A stretch of 64,000 bases of DNA from DASZBX01 sp035943635 (GTDB lineage Bacteria > Actinomycetota > Actinomycetes > Streptomycetales > Catenulisporaceae). Below the pieces are notes generated by a model. It was not told the origin of the DNA. It ran no database searches and was given only the letters and a program-made list of their open reading frames with translations. Position 1 is the first letter of the stretch, and every line of letters begins with the position of its first letter. Shown here in pieces: positions 58,601 through 64,000 of the stretch. The translations under genes were made by a program, and so were the position numbers. The DNA lies in assembly GCA_035943635.1 (NCBI GenBank), contig DASZBX010000023.1, positions 1 through 64,000 of the forward strand, given 5' to 3'.

Positions 58601-60866
58601 CGCGCGCACGCTGCTCGACCGCGCCCTGAACTCAGACCTGGACTACGAGGCCGCCCTGGTCCTCGTGCGCGAACTGGTGCCGCAGATCACGGACGCGCGG
58701 GTCGCCGCGGGCGTCACCGGGTACCTCGGCGTCGCCGCAGCCTGCGTACTTCAACTGTCCGACCTGAAGGAACGTCTGGACACCGTCAGCTCGGCCGCGA
58801 CCGAAATCGAGACCGAACCCGATACCGAACCCGAGACCGGGCCGGAAGAACCGTCCGTCCCGACAGCGCCCGCCCTGATCACGATGGACGACAACCTGGG
58901 CCGCACCTTCAGCCGGGCCCGGCGCGGGCTGTGCGGCGGAAAGCAGTACCGCGGCCTGTCCCTCCCGGATGCCGTGGCCGGCCTCCAGGACCTCGACCGG
59001 ATCCTGACCGGCCCGGACGCCGCAGGCTCACCGGACAAACCGGTCCGGCCCAGCGCCCGGCTCTACCAGGACCTGCCCGAAACCCTCTGGAGCGAACTGG
59101 TCGCCGCGCTCCTGACCGCCCCGGCGCTCGCCTACCGGGCCGTGTCGCCCGCCCTCGGCCAGGCCGAGCGGGCCGCGCTGGCCGCGTTCCTGGCCGCGCT
59201 GGCCGACAGCGCGCTCGGGGCGCCGGCGGCCGGGCTCCGGTTCGTCACGCTCGTGCGCGCAGACGCCGGGGCGCCGGCCGCACCGACCTGGACCGTCACG
59301 GACACCCCGCACGGGCGCGCCGTGGTCGTCGGCCGGGAGGCGCACCGCTCGCTCAAGCAGACCGCCTACCGCTACAAGGCGCTCGACTACAGCCGCGACG
59401 GGCAGTTCGGCGAGATACCCGGCTGGAAGGTCCTGGGCGAACGGGCCGCGGACCCGTGGCCCAACCCCGGCGGGCTGGCCGAGTACCGCCGCGCGGCCGA
59501 GGGCCGGGACCCGGCCCCGCTGCCGGCCGGGGCGGCCGAGGCCCTGTCCGCACGGACCGGACTGAGCCGGGGCGAGGCGGCGGTGCTGCTGGCCGCGCTG
59601 CCGGCCCAGACCGCCGGGCTCGGCGACGGGGCCCCGGCCGGGCTGCCCGCGCTGCTCGGGCTCAAACCGGCCGAGCTCAAACTGGCCGGCGCCACCTTCG
59701 ACGAACTCGGCGACCGCACCTGCGCCCGGCTGGTCGGCGCCCTGCTGCCCGCGCGGATCGACCAGCTCTGGGCGGACGAGGGCCCGGACGTGGACGCCGC
59801 CGCGGCAACCTGGATAGCGCTCAAGGGCCGGCAGGAACCACTCCCGGAATGGCTGCTCGCGGCCGCCGCCAAGGCGACCACGAGCAACGCCGCGACGACC
59901 CGGGAGACCATGATCCGGACCATCCGGGGACTGCTGAACCCGGACTCCGCGGCCTGGCTCGGCGCCGCGCAGTTCCAGGCCCCGGACATCGCCTGGTCGG
60001 CGCGGGCGTTGCTGTGGCTGTGCTACGCCCTGCCGGTCAACGACCCGCTGCGCGAACGGCTGCCGCGCGCCCTGGCCGTGGTCCGGGAACGGCTGGCCGA
60101 CCCGCAGTTGCAGACCGAGGCCCGGTGGGCCCGCACCGAACCCGGCGAACTGGCCGCCCTGCTCGGCGTGGAAGCGGCCGAGTCGGGCGAGGCCTGGCGG
60201 ATCGGGCCGTTCTCGGCCACGGTCAACCTGGAGTGGTGCTCGCTGCGCCTGCACCCGGCCGCCCTGTCCGGACCGGACGACCCGGCCCTGGCGTACCTGG
60301 CCGGGATCAGCCCCGGCGGGGACGACCCGGAGGCGCTGCGGTTCCTGCTCGGCGAGGAGCTGCCCGCCCTGCTCGCGGCCGGTCAGGTGGACGTGAGCGG
60401 CGACCCGTACCCGGCCCAGGACCCGATCCGCTCGGTGCCGCAACTGGTCGCCGAGGTCGCCGACACGCTCACGATCAGCCCGGATGCGGCGGCGGTCTAC
60501 CTGATGCTGCTCGCCCTGCCGGACCCGACCGACCGCAACCAGGTTGTGTGGACCGGCTGGAAGCCCGCCCGCTGGAAGGCGGCCCAGTCCGAGCTGGCCG
60601 CCACCGACCTGGTCGTGGCCGGGCGGCGCAAGCGCGCGGGCCGGGAGCTGTTCCTGCCGGGCGTGTGGAACGAGCTCGCCGCGCCGCACCTGCCGGTCGA
60701 GACCTGGAAGAGCGGCGTGCTCGGCGTGCGGGCGGACGGGACCGTGTCGCTCGGGTTCGCCGTGCCGCGGATACCGGTCGCCGAGCTCTACGACCAGGCC
60801 TGGCGCCGGGTCCAGGCGGGCGACGGGCCGCGGCTGCTGGGACTGGCGGCCACCCGGGGCCGATGA
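55647..60866 (+). CDS. Giant uncharacterised protein (1739 aa), paralog of 31854-36449
   Basis: A soluble giant protein with the same motif order as the 31.9-36.4 kb gene: VYAHPALDDRRVVTLVPEPL; RRRALGFPAWALVHDPANAR; LPSFFEQAARAFLAADNAAV; WPYLILSHADAV; GQFGEIPGWKVLGERAADPW; AVYLMLLALPDPTDRNQVVW; LAATDLVVAGRRKRAGRELF. It is about 200 residues longer, with Gly-rich insertions near residues 80-110 and 365-375 and a Glu/Thr/Pro-rich linker near 1050. The first part looks TPR-like. No catalytic motif was recognised. The GTG start follows GGGGGAGGG. It is divergent from the XRE-TIR cassette; a functional link is possible but unproven. Confidence 0.78.
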   Translation: METVDGEFDALIEAGGVAPVGAAVGHRRDVLSARVYAHPALDDRRVVTLVPEPLAAAEDLAMEFLGFAGATAPRQAGQGRSVGGDGDGIGGDRGGRDGGGATAVGVVRRRALGFPAWALVHDPANARHALDVVKEMERCARLAGVKPGRARAEFEALAERLAASAAHFLPSFFEQAARAFLAADNAAVASALFTRAREVERAYGVAIDEDELAASFLEFALAGAVSAKAMSDYGKQLAGRCAPDEAYRRFRQMCVERVAAGLPPYAAMPSDLRKLARAAKLDDAAEDAAVARDLLALTAVSRAALGFWNLYRPALVRAGKHDVRVLELLVRLMPDFPGSENPVADDAWLELLEQSGALELLAGGGGGGGVGASVGAPRPGVAVDWLNRFVRHAARPSHWRWRSEQAERPRRSRLPGRLVERLAPRLAAEQATGAGKLVLCAWPDADIDLIDQCLAAGLRVAAPTRQFSLNLSAWLASGSPRDLAAFAADRSLRPTLRKAVIALASGKLDRARGQRSLDEVAEQVVACAGLRSVVHDYLAEQAEAAVAGGLADLEVHASFWRRLSNPALYLANLHAVRRVAELDVAAVLGQAIRAGIFDEYGWQALDEACTALAGVEPGADAHLMNLVRPSAASADTASGGRPFYGTYHRVWRAIPQWPYLILSHADAVSVVGAAENVLTCDDAAPRSNPATQSGRNRASVQPNRILRFVDGKLLVAWHAGNTQLAYWHSDPNTLISWSANIEARATPSSLALPDGGRTFGGKPLTYPVPDWSESAPVISDGTSYWTLQQVTPELKNHANHRHLPAQPRPSGAVPTWLGLDPVTGERFSAKPPSFFEGGVNEGEVVAEASWLRPAVPGAHSSPLGCAPDGLLGSRTRRAADGAETCTGTDGRRIVLDRVPANYHVVGALDVPGAGAANRLAILENERQIGWYLADGTRRVAAIQPGAQAAGYSRGTWCMPPVEFWHFLTVRDEAGSVALRRLTDETARTLLDRALNSDLDYEAALVLVRELVPQITDARVAAGVTGYLGVAAACVLQLSDLKERLDTVSSAATEIETEPDTEPETGPEEPSVPTAPALITMDDNLGRTFSRARRGLCGGKQYRGLSLPDAVAGLQDLDRILTGPDAAGSPDKPVRPSARLYQDLPETLWSELVAALLTAPALAYRAVSPALGQAERAALAAFLAALADSALGAPAAGLRFVTLVRADAGAPAAPTWTVTDTPHGRAVVVGREAHRSLKQTAYRYKALDYSRDGQFGEIPGWKVLGERAADPWPNPGGLAEYRRAAEGRDPAPLPAGAAEALSARTGLSRGEAAVLLAALPAQTAGLGDGAPAGLPALLGLKPAELKLAGATFDELGDRTCARLVGALLPARIDQLWADEGPDVDAAAATWIALKGRQEPLPEWLLAAAAKATTSNAATTRETMIRTIRGLLNPDSAAWLGAAQFQAPDIAWSARALLWLCYALPVNDPLRERLPRALAVVRERLADPQLQTEARWARTEPGELAALLGVEAAESGEAWRIGPFSATVNLEWCSLRLHPAALSGPDDPALAYLAGISPGGDDPEALRFLLGEELPALLAAGQVDVSGDPYPAQDPIRSVPQLVAEVADTLTISPDAAAVYLMLLALPDPTDRNQVVWTGWKPARWKAAQSELAATDLVVAGRRKRAGRELFLPGVWNELAAPHLPVETWKSGVLGVRADGTVSLGFAVPRIPVAELYDQAWRRVQAGDGPRLLGLAATRGR

Positions 60867-60892
60867 TTGGGCGCGACACGATCGCGATGCGT

Positions 60893-60938
60893 GCAGCTTC
60901 GGCCGGAGGACGGTTTTCGGACTCTCGGCCGAAGCTGC
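60893..60938. terminator. 13-bp perfect hairpin between convergent genes
   Basis: GCAGCTTCGGCCG (60893-60905) and its exact complement (60926-60938) enclose a 20-base loop and are followed by TT. It lies between the giant gene and the convergent hydrolase gene and should act in both directions. Confidence 0.7.
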
Positions 60939-60965
60939 TTCGGGTTCACCTCCCGCGGCAGGGCC

Positions 60966-61715
60966 TCAGTTTTTGGCCAGGGCGTTGCCGAACAGGTGCA
61001 GCAGGCGGTCCCAGTGGTGCTTTAGCGCGGCGGGGTTGAAGGCGTCGGTGTCGGACATGGTGAAGCCGTGGATGGTGCCGGGGTAGATCTCGGAGGTGTA
61101 GGCGACGCCTGCGGCGTCCAACGCCCGATTGAGTTCACTGACAGTCCGCGCGCTCATGTCGCTCTCGGCGTGGCCGAGGTGGACTTCGGCGGTGAGCTCG
61201 GGGATGAGGCGGTGCGGGCTGTCGGGCGCGTCGGTGATCAGCTTGCCGGGATGGAACCCGGCGACGGCGGCCACCTGGTCAGGGTGGGCTGCCGCGGTAC
61301 GTAGCGCCAGAACGGCGCCCATGCAGTACCCGACCACGCCGACCGGCCCGGCGCTGACCTCAGACTGAGTGGTGAGGAACTCGAGGTAGTCGACGGCGTC
61401 GCGCCGGGCGCGTTCGACGGTGTGCGCTGCGACCAGAGGCATCAACTGGGCGACGACCCCGGGCCGGGCGTCTTCTCCGATGTGCGCGGGAAGGTCGATC
61501 AGCGGTGCCGGGCCGTGCCGGTAGAAGAGGTTGGGGACGAGCACGTAGTACCCGTGCGCGGCCAGTTCGCGGGCCATCTCCTCCAGTACGGGCCGCAAGC
61601 CGAAGATGTCCATGTACAGCAACACCCCGGGGTGCCGCTCGCCATCGTCGGGGAAGGCGGCGAACGCGTCGGCCTGGCCGTCCGCGGTGGGAATCTGCAA
61701 CAGCTTGGTGGGCAT
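60966..61715 (-). CDS. Dienelactone hydrolase-family protein
   Basis: The 249-aa alpha/beta hydrolase has the cysteine nucleophile motif GVVGYCMGA (Cys131), Asp186 in HAESDM and His216 in TIHGF, the classic DLH triad. DLHs open dienelactones in chlorocatechol breakdown, but many relatives act on other esters. AGGAGG directly precedes the ATG at 61715. No aromatic degradation genes are nearby. An imperfect palindrome at 61731-61746 just upstream may be an operator. Confidence 0.9.
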   Translation of the reverse strand: MPTKLLQIPTADGQADAFAAFPDDGERHPGVLLYMDIFGLRPVLEEMARELAAHGYYVLVPNLFYRHGPAPLIDLPAHIGEDARPGVVAQLMPLVAAHTVERARRDAVDYLEFLTTQSEVSAGPVGVVGYCMGAVLALRTAAAHPDQVAAVAGFHPGKLITDAPDSPHRLIPELTAEVHLGHAESDMSARTVSELNRALDAAGVAYTSEIYPGTIHGFTMSDTDAFNPAALKHHWDRLLHLFGNALAKN

Positions 61716-61730
61716 GAATCCTCCTAATGT

Positions 61731-61746
61731 GGTTGACATATCGACC
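61731..61746 (-). promoter_or_regulatory. Operator candidate upstream of the DLH gene
   Basis: GGTTGACATATCGACC is a near-palindrome (GGTTGA/TCGACC, one mismatch) starting 16 bases before the DLH ATG. Confidence 0.3.
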
Positions 61747-61943
61747 CTGTGATCAGCACGAAGGAGGCGGAGCCCGCGCAGTGGCGACGGTTCCTGGATC
61801 GAACAGCGGACCAGCACCGGCCCGCCCGACGCTCAGAAGAGCACCGGGTCACCGATCCGTGTGTGGCGCAAGGCCGTCCCGGTTGTCATGGCTCGACAAT
61901 ACAGCCACCGGGCGAAGCCGATGCGGATGGCGCGCAGTGAGTG

Positions 61944-63023
61944 CTACGCCCACGCCGCCGGAAACACGAGTTCGTCGTCGCCGAGCGGAGCGAAGAAGCG
62001 CTCTACATCCTCCGCACCGACATGCTCCAGCGCCGACGGGGACCAGCGCGGGCGGCGGTCCTTGTCGATGATCTGGGCGCGGATGCCCTCGATCAGGTCC
62101 GGCGAGGAGTGCCCGGCGCACGAGATGCGGAACTCCTGCCGGAGGACCTCGTCGAGCGTGCCGAGCTCGCGGGCCTGGCGGACGGCGCGCAGGGTGACCT
62201 TCACCGTGGTCGGCGAGTTGCCGCGGATCCGGTCCGCGGCCTCCTTCGCGGCGGGCGCGTCGACCGCGGCGAGGCGTTCGAGGATCTGTTCCACGGTGTC
62301 CGCGCGGTAACAGGCGTCGATCCACTCGCGCTGACCGGCGAGTTCACCCTCGGGCGCCGGGACTGCGTGCCGGGCGACGATCTCGGCGACGTCGGGTGCG
62401 GTCGCCGCGTCGGCCGCGACCAGGTCGGCGACCAGCCGTTCGAGCTGCTCCGACGGCACGAAGCAGTCGGCCAGGCCGCACAGCAGCGCGTCGGCGGCCC
62501 CGAACGTGTCGCCGGTCACCGCCAGGTGGGTGCCGAGCTCGCCCGGCGCCCGCGAGAGCAGGTACGTGCCGCCGACGTCGGGCACCAGGCCGATGCAGAC
62601 CTCCGGCAGCGCCACCTTCGACCGCTCGGTGACGATCCGCACGCTGCCGTGCGCCGAGACCCCGACCCCGCCGCCCATCGTGATCCCGTCCATCAGCGCG
62701 ATGTACGGCTTCGGGTAGGTGGCGATCCGGCTGTTGAGCAGGTACTCCTCGCGCCAGAAGGTCAGCGCGTCGGTGCGCCCGGACCGGGCGTCCTCGTAGA
62801 CCGCCCGGATGTCGCCGCCCGCGCACAGCCCGCGCTCGCCGTTGCCGGTGATCAGGACCGCGTCCACGGCGTCGTCCTGCGCCCAGTCGGCCAGCGCCCT
62901 GTCGATCCCCTGCACCATCTCGTAGGTCAGGGAGTTGATCTGCCGGGGCCGGTTCAGCACGAGGCGGCCGATCCGCCCCTCGCGCCGCACGATCAGGGTC
63001 TCGTCGTTCTCGGCTGGGCTCAT
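61944..63023 (-). CDS. 3-hydroxyisobutyryl-CoA hydrolase / enoyl-CoA hydratase-family protein
   Basis: The 359-aa crotonase-fold protein has the oxyanion-hole segment GLCAGGDIRAVYEDA, MDGITMGGGVGVSAHGSVRI, and PEVCIGLVPDVGGTYLLSRA. Its length and C-terminal extension (FRISCAGHSSPDLIEGIRAQ) match 3-hydroxyisobutyryl-CoA hydrolases of valine catabolism better than short enoyl-CoA hydratases. ATG 63023 follows GGAA; an ATG at 63068 is possible. It stands between DLH and the response regulator with no pathway partners. Confidence 0.88.
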   Translation of the reverse strand: MSPAENDETLIVRREGRIGRLVLNRPRQINSLTYEMVQGIDRALADWAQDDAVDAVLITGNGERGLCAGGDIRAVYEDARSGRTDALTFWREEYLLNSRIATYPKPYIALMDGITMGGGVGVSAHGSVRIVTERSKVALPEVCIGLVPDVGGTYLLSRAPGELGTHLAVTGDTFGAADALLCGLADCFVPSEQLERLVADLVAADAATAPDVAEIVARHAVPAPEGELAGQREWIDACYRADTVEQILERLAAVDAPAAKEAADRIRGNSPTTVKVTLRAVRQARELGTLDEVLRQEFRISCAGHSSPDLIEGIRAQIIDKDRRPRWSPSALEHVGAEDVERFFAPLGDDELVFPAAWA

Positions 63024-63145
63024 CGGGCGGTTCCGTTCGACGCGGCGGCTGGAGCTTGCTCGCTCCATGATCTCACTGCGATCCATCGGACCGGCCGTCG
63101 CCCTGCCGGGCAGGGTTGGTCGGCCACAGGTACGGCCGGCTGCGG

Positions 63146-63751
63146 CTACAGCCAGCCGTTGCTGCGAGCCGCGCTGATCGCCTCGGTCCGGTTGCGGCCG
63201 GCAGTCTTGCCGATCGCCGAGGACAGGTAGTTGCGCACGGTGTTCTCGGACAGGTGCAGCCGCCCGGCGATCTCGGCCACCGTGGCCCCGTCCACGGCCG
63301 CGTTCAGCACGTCCACCTCGCGCGAGGTCAGCGGGTTCGGTCCGGCGCTGAGCGCGGCCGCGGCCAGGGCCGGGTCGATGATCCGCTCCCCGGCCATCAC
63401 CCGGCGCACCGCGTGCGCGAGCTCCTGCACCGGGCTGTCCTTGACCAGGAACGCCACCGCCCCGGCCTCCATCGCCCGGCGCAGGTAGCCGGGCCGGCCG
63501 AACGTGGTCAGTATCACCACCTTGCAGGACGGCAGCCGGACGCGCAGCTCGGCCGCCGCGTCCAGGCCGCTGCGGCCGGGCAGCTCGATGTCCAGCAGCG
63601 CGACGTCCGGGACCAGGTCCACCGCGGTGGGGACGATCGAGTCCCCGTCGGCGACCTGGCCGACCACCTCGATGTCCTCCTCCATGCCGAGCAGCAGGGC
63701 CAGCGCGCCGCGCATCATGCCCTGGTCCTCGGCCAGCAGTGTCCGGATCAA
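63146..63751 (-). CDS. NarL/FixJ-type response regulator
   Basis: The 201-aa protein has a receiver domain with Glu8-Asp9, phosphoacceptor Asp54 (VALLDIELPGRSGLD), Thr82 and Lys104, then a LuxR-type HTH (NPLTSREVDVLNAAVDGATV; ENTVRNYLSSAIGKT). TTG at 63751 is chosen because GAAGGAG lies at the right distance. It follows, on the same strand, the 3' end of a histidine kinase running off the window, so the two form a two-component system. Confidence 0.92.
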   Translation of the reverse strand: MIRTLLAEDQGMMRGALALLLGMEEDIEVVGQVADGDSIVPTAVDLVPDVALLDIELPGRSGLDAAAELRVRLPSCKVVILTTFGRPGYLRRAMEAGAVAFLVKDSPVQELAHAVRRVMAGERIIDPALAAAALSAGPNPLTSREVDVLNAAVDGATVAEIAGRLHLSENTVRNYLSSAIGKTAGRNRTEAISAARSNGWL

Positions 63752-63863
63752 CGCCGTGCTCCTTCGCTCGCGGTCGGGCCCGCCCGCCGTTCGGCGGCCC
63801 CGACCGGACTGTACTGCCCGGTAGCCTCCGCCCGCCAACGGCGCCGCGACCCGCCGGGCGCAC

Positions 63864-64000
63864 TCACCGCACCGGCTCCGCGCTCCCGGCGCTCACCCGG
63901 CCCGGCTCCGCCGGTTCGCCCGGAAGGGTGGCCAGCAAGACGAAGCCCTTGGCCGACGGTACCTGGGCCAGCGTGCCGCCGGCGGTGGCCAGGCGTTCGG
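63864..64000 (-). CDS. Partial sensor histidine kinase (C-terminal end)
   Basis: The frame ends with ERLATAGGTLAQVPSAKGFV and LLATLPGEPA, the typical end of a DesK/NarX-type HATPase domain, followed by an Arg/Glu/Ser-rich tail and TGA at 63864. The rest lies beyond the window. The response regulator starts 113 bases downstream and is its probable partner. Confidence 0.8.
   Translation of the reverse strand, partial: ERLATAGGTLAQVPSAKGFVLLATLPGEPAEPGRVSAGSAEPVR

Overview
This window is chromosomal DNA of a very GC-rich actinobacterium, most likely a filamentous one. The evidence is strong third-position G/C, frequent GTG and TTG starts, a WhiB regulator, ANTAR regulators, a SigB/SigF-type partner-switching system, an XRE regulator with TPR-like helices, and a StrR-like ParB protein. 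No rRNA, tRNA, CRISPR array or phage module was recognised. I do not commit to a genus.

Region 1 (about 0.2-25 kb) is a stress and signalling neighbourhood. It holds two universal-stress proteins, a PRC-barrel protein, an amino-acid permease that has lost its membrane core, and a patatin/acyltransferase pair. It also has a GAF-ANTAR regulator, two STAS antagonists (one with Cys-Cys at the usual phosphoserine position), a 14-TM MFS exporter and a BrkB-like membrane protein. A compact SigB-type module follows (STAS, RsbW-like anti-sigma, sigma factor), then an ANTAR-GAF-PAS-PP2C phosphatase, a giant hybrid kinase with five tandem HAMP units, a WhiB protein and a MEDS-ATPase sensor. Together these could form an input-to-sigma-factor cascade.

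Region 2 (about 25-49 kb) mixes metabolism, housekeeping and decay. It contains TetR-reductase-MFS genes with a duplicated operator, an orphan StrR-like ParB regulator, a GH18 chitinase remnant that still sits beside a DasR-like site, and a giant uncharacterised protein of about 1530 aa. argS, an APH-like kinase and a divergent MDR oxidoreductase follow. Then come DinB, a TetR next to a decayed reductase with clear operators, a WPD-loop phosphatase, a single-chain fused glycyl-tRNA synthetase, DUF4291, MmcQ/YjbR and PEBP-like proteins. Two related MITE-like elements with long terminal inverted repeats lie at 36.5 and 41.1 kb.

Region 3 (about 49.8-55.2 kb, minus strand) is the most interesting part. 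It is a four-gene cassette in the order XRE/TPR regulator, TIR-domain protein, degenerate-P-loop NTPase, two-TM membrane protein. The last three genes overlap by 4 bases. The TIR protein's C-terminal tail and the NTPase's N terminus share a G-S-G-N-Q motif in Gly/Asn-rich sequence, which suggests homotypic pairing of an effector with a sensor. I infer an anti-phage or self-surveillance system, but no function is proven. A second giant protein (1739 aa), a clear paralog of the one in Region 2, is divergently transcribed from this cassette.

Region 4 (about 61-64 kb) has a dienelactone hydrolase, a 3-hydroxyisobutyryl-CoA hydrolase-like protein, and a two-component pair whose kinase runs off the window end.
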